This document shows positions 13,701 through 25,700 of a DNA stretch of 64,000 bases, piece after piece (the first letter of the stretch is position 1; every line of letters starts with the position of its first letter). A program made the translations under genes and the position numbers. The notes under the pieces are model-generated. The model was not told the origin of the DNA, did not search any database, and worked only from the letters and a program-made list of their open reading frames with translations. The DNA comes from Eretmocerus hayati. Lineage: Eukaryota > Arthropoda > Insecta > Hymenoptera > Aphelinidae. The DNA lies in assembly GCA_029851415.1 (NCBI GenBank), contig CM056741.1, positions 148,168,522 through 148,232,521 of the forward strand, written 5' to 3'.

Positions 13701-16700
13701 ATTGTTTGACATTTCGAAACTGTGGGCCCAACGTTCGGACATCTTGCCGAGGAAATAAGGGTATTCCTGGGCTACAGTCCTCGGTTGTAGTAGTGAGAGA
13801 AGAACTTTCTTCCTCAAATCTGGAGTGTGATAAAAACGTCGCGTAGCGTTATCTTTATTATTCCTGAATCGCGTTACTATTTTACTCTCCAACGAGAGAA
13901 AGAGTGAAGAATGACTAATAGACTCGGGTCGCGTGCTTCATATGGATATCAACAGTGTCCACATTTTTTCCGAAATGTCTATAGTAACGTTTTAGTTTAT
14001 ATGAGACTGTAAATGCCCTCACTTTCCTAGCAATAGTCCCTCATCTAACAACTTACGGAAATTGGTGATACTTTGATAAGAGATTTCGTACTGCTTAGGA
14101 GATAAATTACTTGTTCTCTATAAGCGAATTATCAGTAAAACTGCGGGAGTATTCGGTGATTCGATAGAAATCAGATGCCAATAAGTCAATTTCTATTTCG
14201 AGGAATAAAATCCCCCAGAAATTGTAGATTTATATGATTAACGGAGAGTCTTTCATTCTTGAAAAGTTTATCCTATAGTTTATCTATGAATCCCGACCAC
14301 ATACGAATGTTGTGAATTGAAGTAATTTAGTTTGAAATAATTTAGTTTGCATTCTTTCTTTCCATAGGTTCGCGAAGCTCTTTTGGTTAAGCATAGGCAT
14401 CAGTTCGAGAGACGCAAAGATAACAATATGTCCAGATTACCTATCATACGATCACTAGCTGAGATAGGCCGAAATCATTCATCCTCGAAAAGTGAGTAGA
14501 ATTTAACATCAAAAGGATGCAAATCTTTGCTAACAGTTTTCTATTAACTTGAATGAAACTCAACGAAGCAGCAACTGATATCCAACAATAAAGCAACTCT
14601 CAACACAGACAAAGCCGAGAGGTATCTCGATGGCTCAGACAACTACTTATTTTCATTATGATTGGTTATCTCATTCGAATTTTTTCATTTATTTAGTTCT
14701 CTTCATTATAATTTTAGGGGTTTCTGTTTTGTTCATTGATAGATATTCATTTCCGACTTCATTTTGGTATTCTCATTTTTAGTTATGTATACACAAAACA
14801 CAACAGGTACAAATTTTGAACACATGCGATTGACAAACTTTTCAGATTGCGACTGCTCATGTGGTATGCATGCCTTGTTCAAATCAGATTTCCAGGACCG
14901 TCAAGAAAACGGTGACGTCTATAAGCCTGCCGTTCCTCGAAGTACAAGCTGCCCTAATTCAAATACGGCTATAGTTTCAAAAGACGCAAAAGACCTAAAA
15001 GGCTCTTATTTATTGGTGCCAGGTATTACTTTAGGCCATGTGCTTTCCCGAAACAAGTATACATTTATCCTGGACAATGGACAATCTTTTGATGCTATAG
15101 ATGCTTTGTTGATTACGCTATATTGTTCTAAAAAATTGGTTAGTCTGATTCTAAGCACATCGTTGACAAGAAAATGAACACAAATTTGAGAAAGACTTAT
15201 TTCAAAAATCCACGAGAACCTTGATACAAGTAAGAATGAGGATCTTTCCGTGTGCTAGAAAGCAAAATCAATGGATTACCCGTAGTGAATATGCATACCT
15301 ATTTGTTTTTTAGATGATTTTGTTACAGCTTTTTCTGACTTCCTGAGGAGTCATGTGCTCTATCGATAGAGTCAAATCCTTCAAAGAACATCATGATCAT
15401 TTCTTCGTTTTTCGTACAACAAGGACAGGTCCAACCTTGCGGGGCCTGGATTCGTCCCAAGCTCTGATAATTATCTTGCTTTGGCGATAAATTCTACTCT
15501 GAGATACAGCTATGGAGATTAGCACTGCCATCTATAATATACGGTAGCCGAAAAGTAAGTACCCCCTCCCCGTTGTTTATTCAGAAATGGTTGGGAGTAG
15601 CGAAAACCCCCAAAACCCGTGTTCCTTCATTCTGAGGGGGATATCCGATGGTGACTTGATCATTTTCAAGGTTAATTTGCGGTCAACTCGATCTTTTGAA
15701 ATAGAAAAACGTACTTTGGACCTTGGACCCCAGAAAAGCGTCAAAAATCATGAAGCTTTTGTCTGGAACATTTATTGATCCAACTTGACCTTGGCGAGGT
15801 GATTGGAGGTTACATTGCGAGTGGACGGTAATTTTCGTAGCTCTAAATAAGGGAGAGCTTTTCATCGAAAATTGTTTAGTCTGAAAGTTGTTCTTGATCA
15901 CAGCAAGAATGAGCTAAAGACTTTAGTCTTGACCACGAAGGTCATTTTCAAGGTCACCTAGAGGTCAACTAGATTTTTCTCAAATAGAAACGTCTACCTT
16001 TGTCTTCGGGTTCTGAAAGAGCTCAAAAAATCATGAAAATTCGCTCTTGAATACTTATTGATTTGATTTGACCTTGGCAAGGTGAGTTGAGGTGACTGGG
16101 ACCTCGCCGAGGTTAAGTCGGATCAATCAGTGTTTCAGACACGATTTACATAATTTCTCACACTGTTTCAAAGCCCGAGGTCAGTAGTAGGTTCTTCTAT
16201 TCGGAAAAAATCGTGTCGACCTGGTGAACTGGAGAATGATCGCCAAAATCAAGAATAAGGTCAAGCTCATTTCCGCTGTGATCATGAACAACTTTTACCC
16301 TACACATTTTTCGATAAAACACTCACTCCTGGAGCTACGGTGCTGACCGTCCAGTCGTATTGACCTCCATTCATCACGCCAAGGTCAAGTCCGATCAAAA
16401 AATGTTTTCGACAAAACTTGCATAATTGTTCAAATTCTTTCAAAATTTGAGGTTAATAGAAGTAGGTGTTGCCACAAAAATTTAGTCGACCTACAAATGG
16501 CCTCCAAGATCAAAATCAAGGTTACCTTCGGATGCCCTCCCCCCCTCGATAGAAGAGGATACTTGTTCGGGAGATTTGCGGGATTCCCGTCCATTTTTGG
16601 AAAAACAAGCGGGGGTACTTACTTTTTGGACACCCTGTATATGACTTCTCCAATATTGGCCTAAATGGGCAACTCTCGTCTCTAGAACTGCAGTTCCTGA

Positions 16701-19700
16701 GATACATGTATCCCAGGATATGAAGCCGGTAGGACTAAAACCTTGGATATACAGTCTCCGACAGAATTAAGTGGACAGTATGCAAAAATTCACAGATCAG
16801 TGACTCAGGCCAACTCTTGAGGGCTCATGCCACTGAATTATGCACAATTGCGTCCCCGAGCATCTCACATTTACTCATGAAGAGTGGCGACTGCAAAAAT
16901 TTGCGTGGTGGAACTGCAGAAGGCATTTTGTACGAGTACCTCGATTTTCGATCGGACAGAATTGAGTGGACACGCACTAAAAAGCCTATGGAAATCTGAA
17001 TAGACCATCCGCCCATGCATATAGGGCTCTCTAGTGGCCGAGGCAATCCCGTAATCACTAATGCTCGTCCACCGATGGCTATGGGCTTCGCGGAATCTCG
17101 TTACACGTGACGAGAAGGTCGGAAATGGAATTTTTCAGATTTCTCTTCAATTCGACTGCGAAAAATGCATCAACGCGCTGCATTGGAATGGGAGGACTCA
17201 AGGATGAAGGAAGTGATGGGATACCAGTCTTGCGAGTCCACTCTTGTAGCCGTATTATCAAGATCTTGTATGAAAGGTGTCCAAATTCGCCTGTAAAAGA
17301 ACACGGAGGAGAGGAAATCCTCGAAAAAAAGGATTCAACCTGATAGCGGCTGCTCGGAATCATATTCAAATCTTCAGTTGGATGTATTACCCATGGAGTT
17401 TTTTCAATCGTTGAACCCAAAAATCTCGAGTTGAGATGGTGACCAGATGGGTACAAGCATCACTCCAGATGAAGGGTAGAAAAGTACAGCCCAATATGTA
17501 AGCACGGATGATGAAATAGGTCCCAAATGCTTGGAAGTATTGAACATGTGATTTGGAATCCAATTCCAGCTTATTTTGAAGAATCTTGGACTCAGTTGAT
17601 CATCTACGTTTACATATTGGGTTGCATCTTTCCACCCTTCATCCAAAGTGATGATTGAACCCATCTGACCACCATCTCAACTCGAGATTTTTGGGTCCAA
17701 TGATTGGAAAAACTTCATGGGTACATCCAATTGGAGATTTGAATTCGAATCCGTCCAGCCGCTATCAGGTTGAATCCTTTTTTTGGGTATTTCCTCTCCT
17801 CCGTGATCTTTTACAGGCCATTCTGGACACCTTTCATACAAGATCTTGATAATACGGCTACAAGAGTGGACTCGCAAGACTGGTATCCCATCACTTCCTT
17901 CATCCTTGAGTCCTCCCATTCCAATGCAGCGCGTTGATGCATTTTTCGCAGTCGAATTGAAGAGAAATCTGAAAAATTCCATTTCCGACCTTCTCGTCAC
18001 GTGTAACGAGATTCCGCGAAGCCCATAGCCATCGGTGGACGAGCATTAGTGATTACGGGATTGCCTCGGTCACTAGAGAGCCCTATATGCATGGGCGGAT
18101 GGTCTATTTAGATTAGTAGTGGAGCTATGGCAGTCCGGCCTCAAGGAACCAATGGCGCTCCGGCCTCATGGCGCTCCGGCCTCAAATGGCGCTCCGGCCT
18201 CATGGCGCTCCGGCCTCATGGCGCTCCCGCCTCAAACAGCGCCCCCCCCCCCACACGGCGGTGCAGCCTTGAGCGATCCCATAGCGCCTCGAGCGTCCCA
18301 TGGCGGTACGGGCTCAAATCTGCATTATGATGCGCAATGACGCGAGTGTAGTGCTAAATATCACCACCAGATGGCGTCTCGTGGCTCAAACATCGAAGAG
18401 AAGTGTGTACGCATCGATCCAAGTCGATACAGGCAAGTTTCGTATAGAATAGTTCCGGACGCCACCGCTAGGTGGCGACTGGTTTACCTCGTATGCAAAT
18501 GAGTTGCAACCTTCACCTTACATACTTGGGGATGATCTTTTCATCGGCATCACTCTGGAAGTCCAGAAAAAAAGGTGAGTGATTCCGAAAGGAATGACCC
18601 TCCGGATTTAGACTTTCAGTGGCTGTGATTCCGAAAGGAATCACAGTTTGCGATTCTGAAAAGAATGGCACTCTCAGTGTAACCTCTTCTTTTTCTTTCA
18701 GCTGGATTACGAAACCGCTGTTCAACAAGGATTCCAACACGGATATGAAGAGGGTGGGGTTTGGCACCCCTACCCTGAATGCGATTATGTTAATTGCCCC
18801 TACTGTAGATATAATTATGGAGGTGCAGAGGTAGTTGATGAATCGATGGACATAGAGTTTGTCAATGTAGATGAAGATTATGCTTATGATGATGATGATG
18901 AGGAGACGGAAATTATATTGGAGTACATAGAAGTAGTGGTCGATGATGATGTAGAAATGGTATATGAGAAAATTAGCTTATAAGATGTATAAATGTATAA
19001 ATGTATATATGTATATACGATGGAATAAATTGATCAATAAGAAATGAGAGTCGAGAGACTGGAGGAGCCACCAACGAGACTGGCTGGGCTCTACAGGTGG
19101 GGGCGTGGTTGGGGCCTCCACCTCTCATTTCTTTTTTTTCATTTGACAACATTCTTTATTCCAACCAATCTTCTTCTTCTACAATGCTTATGCCTAATGA
19201 TTCAATTCGTGAATGCTCTCCCATTCCAATTTCATTATCTTTGATAGTTTTCACATAGTTTCTTAATTTAACCAACAGATGTCTCTTCTTCGGGTTTTCT
19301 TCATCAATGTAGAAGAATCGGTCAAAATTTCCTATGATACATTCCGAGCCATATTCACGAAATTGATCGGTGTTGAAATTATAATACAACTCATCTTCAA
19401 TCCATAAACTATTATCGAGTATATTGTACGAAAGTTCTGCACACTCCATGCACTTCTTACACACACTATTTCCATGATAGAGGTTCACACTGACACTTGT
19501 CTCGCCTGGCAGAATTTTGAAATCGGCATCATCATCGATTCCTCTGGAGGATGTCATCCTGTTCACCCTCTTCGTTCTTCCGCTCTCATCGAGGAAGTGG
19601 ATACAGACGTGAAATCCCATGTCTGGAGTGCGACTGCTGCCGATGAGCCTGCGGCCTCTGTTTTATAGAGCCAAGGCCCGAGCCGCCGACGCCGCAGCTC

Positions 19701-22700
19701 GAATCTGATTGGCCGTTGCAAGTTCTGATAACTCAGCTCCGATTGGCTACTTCAGGTTTCAACACTCTATCATTCATTAGAATCTGAAGTTTTCTAACTA
19801 ATTGGTTAGGGTTATCCCAGTATATCTCCGTAGTCCTACTTGCGAGTGATCCACCAATTTTTCTCGGACCAAATAGCGGTTCGATGATGTTCTTGAATTT
19901 TCGACTCTTGCTTCTGCGGAGTTCACCATCATGAAGAAATCTCTTTCGATGAACATGTGATACGTTCAAAATTTTCTGGTAATTCACAATGTCTTCTTCA
20001 GTTATCACTTTCTCATTTGGAACTCTTTTGAAGATCAACTCTAGTAGACCAGTGGTGTTTGGGAATCGCTGATTATCAACTAAGATGTGGTCGTTCATAA
20101 GTTGTACTCGTGATTTACCGATTCCCAGGAAGTTACCATTTTTTCTGACTCCGTACAATTTATCCAGATTCATATCGTCTCTTCTAAGGCTTGCCAAGTA
20201 GTCCTCAGGCTCGCTGACTTCATCGTCAGCTGTTTCGAATGAGGTAGCCGATTGACTCTCGTCTGAAATGGTGTCATTCATCATGGTCTCATCGATTTTA
20301 GGTGATTCTCTAACGGTTTCGCCTGATTCCCTCTTTTGGGTTGTCTCTTGGTAGGCTAGAATTTTCTCTAGCGGATCTGTGATAGGTTTGAATGTGTCTC
20401 TCATGTTCTTTTCAAACTCAGCTTGTTGTCGTTTTACCAACGCATACTTGCGTTTCAGAGCCTTTCTAGCTCTCATGAGCTTGACTAATGTATCTCTTTG
20501 ATTGAGAAAGTCCTCCATGTCTACAGTTTGATGCAAAGTTCCGGACTGGGATGCCCTGTGAGAAGTGCCCATTTTATAGCCAGAGCGCGGACCACGCAGA
20601 GAGTCTGAAAAAGAGTTTTTATACAGCACGAAGACCGGACATGAGACCGCACGAATACCGCGCGGGATAGACGTATACCGCACGAATACCGCGCGGGATA
20701 GACGTATACCGTACGAATACCGCGCGGGATAGACGTATACCGTACGAATACCGCGCGGGATAGACGTATACCGCACGAATACCGCGCGGGATAGACGTAT
20801 ACCGCACGAATACCGCGCGGGATAGACGTATACCGTACGAATACCGCGCGGGATAGACGTATACCGTACGAATACCGCGCGGGATAGACGTATACCGCAC
20901 GAATACCGCGCGGGATAGACGTATACCGCGCGGGATAGACGTATACCGCACGAATACCGCGCGGGATAGACGTATACCGCACGAATACCGCGCGGGATAG
21001 ACGTGGACTGATGATGGCGTCTCAGTAACGTTGCCAGGGTCTGGATGTCGAGATGCCAGAACTGAATGATTCACAGTCATACACCATTCTGGCACTTTTG
21101 AGCATGCGTGGCAATGAATCGGTGCGCGGAAGCATATAAAAAGCTCAGCCACTGTGTCATTTGCCATTGCACTACCATGGGTCTCTACTACAACACTTGC
21201 ATACATTTCCTCGATGAGAATGGGCAGTCGAAGAGGAAGCTGAAAGTGCCGTGCAGCAGGGATGATACCATCACTGAATATTGGAAATTCTTGCCGGGTG
21301 AAATGGGAATCAGCATAAATTTCCATCATAACGGAGAGTTGTGCAAGGAATGCATCGAATCTGCCAGGATAGATTTCAACATAGTGGATGAAAATCTGTG
21401 GGTGGAGAATCGTTTCTTCTACAATTTTGACACCAATTATTACTATAAAGAGCATTCAAAACTTGTGATCACAGACGTAGATCTTTATCTCATGAAAGTG
21501 AATCGACCTGAGACGCCACTGCTATGCAAACTGAAAGCTTGTGTAGAGAAGATGAATGAGTGTGGAATAAGCAAGAATGACCATCCACGTATGGAGTCAA
21601 TGAACATCAGAGTCGTGGAAGAATATGATTGGATAACATTTTCAGACGATTGGAAAGTATTCCACTGATGGATTAGAAACTAGACGACCGTTGAGGATCA
21701 TGGATCATCGCATGCCATCAATGCCCATTGTGGAGTTTACGCCTGAGCCAATCTTCCCGAGAGGACTTCCAAAACCCATCATCAGATACAGGGAGGATGT
21801 TGAGAGGCAGCCATGGATCAGGATTCCAACTCGACCACGAGCTATACCAACATCACAAAGATTATTGTGAGCATTCACTTATGGAGGAGTGATTAATTGG
21901 ATGCACTCCACAGGTGTGGGGCGTGGCTGGGGCCCCCACCAATCTCACTCGTTGAAACTTGCATTAGCCAATCAGAGCTTTCATGTTGAAACCTGAAGTA
22001 GCTGAGTCATCATGTCAGAACTTGCAACGGTCAATCAGATTCGAGCTACGGCGCAGAGCTTTCATGTTGAAACCTGAAGTAGCCAATCGGAGCTGAGTTA
22101 TCAGAACTTGCAACGGCTAATCAGATTCGAGCTGCGGCGTCGGCGGCTCGGGCCTTGGCTCTATAAAACAGAGGCCGCAGGCTCATCGGCAGCAGTCGCA
22201 CTCCAGACATGGGATTTCACGTCTGTATCCACTTCCTCGATGAGAGCGGAAGAACGAAGAGGGTGAACAGGATGACATCCTCCAGAGGAATCGATGATGA
22301 TGCCGATTTCAAAATTCTGCCAGGCGAGACAAGTGTCAGTGTGAACCTCTATCATGGAAATAGTGTGTGTAAGAAGTGCATGGAGTGTGCAGAACTTTCG
22401 TACAATATACTCGATAATAGTTTATGGATTGAAGATGAGTTGTATTATAATTTCAACACCGATCAATTTCGTGAATATGGCTCGGAATGTATCATAGGAA
22501 ATTTTGACCGATTCTTCTACATTGATGAAGAAAACCCGAAGAAGAGACATCTGTTGGTTAAATTAAGAAACTATGTGAAAACTATCAAAGATAATGAAAT
22601 TGGAATGGGAGAGCATTCACGAATTGAATCATTAGGCATAAGCATTGTAGAAGAAGAAGATTGGTTGGAATAAAGAATGTTGTCAAATGAAAAAAAAGAA

Positions 22701-25700
22701 ATGAGAGGTGGAGGCCCCAACCACGCCCCCACCTGTAGAGCCCAGCCAGTCTCGTTGGTGGCTCCTCCAGTCTCTCGACTCTCATTTCTTATTGATCAAT
22801 TTATTCCATCGTATATACATATATACATTTATACATTTATACATCTTATAAGCTAATTTTCTCATATACCATTTCTACATCATCATCGACCACTACTTCT
22901 ATGTACTCCAATATAATTTCCGTCTCCTCATCATCATCATCATAAGCATAATCTTCATCTACATTGACAAACTCTATGTCCATCGATTCATCAACTACCT
23001 CTGCACCTCCATAATTATATCTACAGTAGGGGCAATTAACATAATCGCATTCAGGGTAGGGGTGCCAAACCCCACCCTCTTCATATCCGTGTTGGAATCC
23101 TTGTTGAACAGCGGTTTCGTAATCCAGCTGAAAGAAAAAGAAGAGGTTACACTGAGAGTGCCATTCTTTTCAGAATCGCAAACTGTGATTCCTTTCGGAA
23201 TCACAGCCACTGAAAGTCTAAATCCGGAGGGTCATTCCTTTCGGAATCACTCACCTTTTTTTCTGGACTTCCAGAGTGATGCCGATGAAAAGATCATCCC
23301 CAAGTATGTAAGGTGAAGGTTGCAACTCATTTGCATACGAGGTAAACCAGTCGCCACCTAGCGGTGGCGTCCGGAACTATTCTATACGAAACTTGCCTGT
23401 ATCGACTTGGATCGATGCGTACACACTTCTCTTCGATGTTTGAGCCACGAGACGCCATCTGGTGGTGATATTTAGCACTACACTCGCGTCATTGCGCATC
23501 ATAATGCAGATTTGAGCCCGTACCGCCATGGGACGCTCGAGGCGCTATGGGATCGCTCAAGGCTGCACCGCCGTGTGGGGGGGGGGGGGCGCTGTTTGAG
23601 GCGGGAGCGCCATGAGGCCGGAGCGCCATGAGGCCGGAGCGCCATTTGAGGCCGGAGCGCCATGAGGCCGGAGCGCCATTGGTTCCTTGAGGCCGGACCG
23701 CCATAGCTCCACTACTTAGATTTCCATAGGCTTTTTAGTGCGTGTCCACTCAATTCTGTCCGATCGAAAATCGAGATACTCGTACAAAATGCCTTCTGCA
23801 GTTCCACCACGCAAATTTTTGCAGTCGCCACTCTTCATGAGTTAATGTGAGATGCTCGGGGATCCAACAGTGCATAATTCAGTGGCATAAGCCCTCAAGA
23901 GTTGGCCTGAGTCACTGATCTGTGAATTTTTGCATACTGTCCACTCAACTTTGTCGGGGACTGTACCTCCATCTCTCACCACACCAGGACAGTTCTCACA
24001 GTCTTGTCAAGATCCGTGAGGGACAAGGTTTGTGCCCCCTTGTACGTGGGTTATCAATCTCTGCTGTGAAGCTCTATACTTGAAATTTGGATGATTCCTA
24101 GTGTTGAGATTTCTAGTCTTATCGCTGTTTACAATTTCCTTTGATCTCTGAAATATAATTTTTCCTGATTTTTCCACAATTGAGTCTTTACAATTTCACC
24201 GTACCTTCGTCGAGACTTCTCTAAAATATCAGTCCCGCGTCAATATTACATTGTCCTTTAGAGGAAGACTCTATGATTGAAAAATCTCTTACCTCGATGT
24301 GCTTTGAATCTGAGTAAACTGCATCTAAATTGTATTTATATCTGGGGGCTATCACTAACACATTGGTATTAATATTTACTAACATAATTCAGACTTACTA
24401 AAAAATCATCCCGTTGAATAATACTAATAGTGAGAAAAGCAAAGAAGAAATCATAATAGTCTTTCTTATAACTTTTCCCTGATTGGAGATAGAATCTGAC
24501 AAAAAATACTCAACATTTTTGTAGATGAATTCGAAATTTCCTACGCAGTGGGTATGACGACGAGATTTGCCATGTGTCCGGTCAAAGGTTAGGATGAAAA
24601 AATTATTGGAATCGTTAAATTTTTCATGAATCCTCAATGTATTCAAATTTTCAAGATAACTTTTTGTTGGTGTTTTTGGTGTTTCTCTTTCACGATCAAA
24701 TATCACATGAGTACATATTTTAAGCGTCTTCGTTGAAAAAGTAATTGGACTAATTGGACTTATGGGTTATGCAACTTATATGAGTTGAGTTTATTGTTGT
24801 CGTTGATTCAAACACAACATTTTCTATTTATAACGGACACATATTCTCTACACATTTCTTCAACCCTTGCACCAAGACTATTAGATTCGGACCCGATAGT
24901 ATGTTATATGAACCTTAAGCTAGCTGCAATTATTCTGACTTTATAATGCAAATGTTTTATGAAAAACACTGAGATTTGAGTTTTCAAATCTAAGTGAATG
25001 GACAGCTGGGCTCATTCCCAATCATAATTCAAGTATGGTTCTTCGAGTATTTCTTCTCTTTCTCATCTTGCACCTGATTTATGGTCCATGCGAGAGTTGA
25101 CAATCTTACCGTCTGATTCCTGGAAAAACAGCCGCTATTCCGATGAAATTATTCCGCTATACGAAGCGTAAAGCAATTACCTGAATTTTTAAATTAATGA
25201 ACATTATCGGGAGAGTCTCATTGTGGTTCTGAAACTCGCTCACGTTTCATTTAATGTCTAGAGCACAGCGCGGGTGCTCCATACACGATGATCCAGTATA
25301 CTCGTGGAAGTAAATTATGTCATTTACTCAACTATTTATCTATGATAGTTTATCTCAGTGTTATCAGTCGAAGTCCCATCAGCACAATTTGATCACTTAC
25401 AATGATAATTCTTCATATTCTTTTTCCTTCCGTATTATTTCAAATTGGGTACATTATTATGAAGAATCTTTATATTCAATTTTGAATAAATATTTTCAAC
25501 CACTGAATATCTTCACTCGTTCTATAATGCACAGGTTTAATTCACTTTCTTGATACACTGTGCGTAATAGTGTATTTTGCGCACAGTTTGACGGCTTTTA
25601 CTCACAGTTCATCAAAAAATCTACTTCGATACACGGGAGTAAAATTTATTTCTACACCCTTGGATCGAAATATACTATTTTGCTATTTTCCGATGTTTGG

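Larger units (their letters stand above)
16752..19763 (+). repeat. left inverted-repeat arm (interrupted)
   Basis: Mirror of 22,066-23,963, broken by a hairpin insertion at 16,999-18,108. In order inward it has the Tc1-like end, the insertion, a GC-rich minisatellite, a spliced acidic-protein gene (+) and a 154-codon CxxC gene (-). The last about 11 codons of the coiled-coil gene also fall inside it. Confidence 0.85.
16752..23963. mobile_element. Tc1-ended element with 1.9 kb inverted repeats and virus-like genes
   Basis: Both ends start CAGTC(T/C)CCGACA and GTGGACAGTATGC and sit directly against TA (16,750-16,751 and 23,964-23,965), as in Tc1/mariner transposons. The inverted arms are 16,752-19,763 and 22,066-23,963; without a 1.1 kb hairpin in the left arm both are about 1,900 bp and nearly identical. 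The 2.3 kb centre is unique. Genes are short and close-packed, with TATA boxes 40-55 bp before the ATG and AATAAA overlapping stops. No transposase is visible, so movement would need a helper. One centre gene is shared with the Polinton relic at 48.9-57.5 kb. The element lies in an exchanger intron. Confidence 0.85.
22066..23963 (-). repeat. right inverted-repeat arm (uninterrupted)
   Basis: A 1,898-bp mirror image of the left arm with very few differences (end-proximal bases and C-run length). It carries the second CxxC gene (+), the second acidic spliced gene (-), the GC-rich minisatellite and the Tc1-like end. Confidence 0.85.

Noticed and set aside
17107..18028. Mirror-image open frames starting [10 protein letters not shown] and others
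   Set aside because: They occur in both arms of the 1.1 kb hairpin in opposite directions; no start context or homology, so they are carried passively by the inverted repeat.
18119..18340. Ala/Pro/Gly-rich open frames
   Set aside because: They come from the GC-rich minisatellite and its mirror at 23,489-23,704.
20646..21003. CRISPR-like array
   Set aside because: Units are contiguous with no variable spacers, and the DNA is eukaryotic.
20521..21455. Long minus-strand open frames with repeated [18 protein letters not shown] words
   Set aside because: They are produced by the 31-bp minisatellite being open in every frame; the real coding starts lie at TATA-linked ATGs on either side.
23062..23316. 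84-codon frame opposite the acidic spliced gene
   Set aside because: It spans the proposed intron and coding exon of the other strand; good splice sites on that strand make the spliced gene the better reading, though this cannot be excluded.
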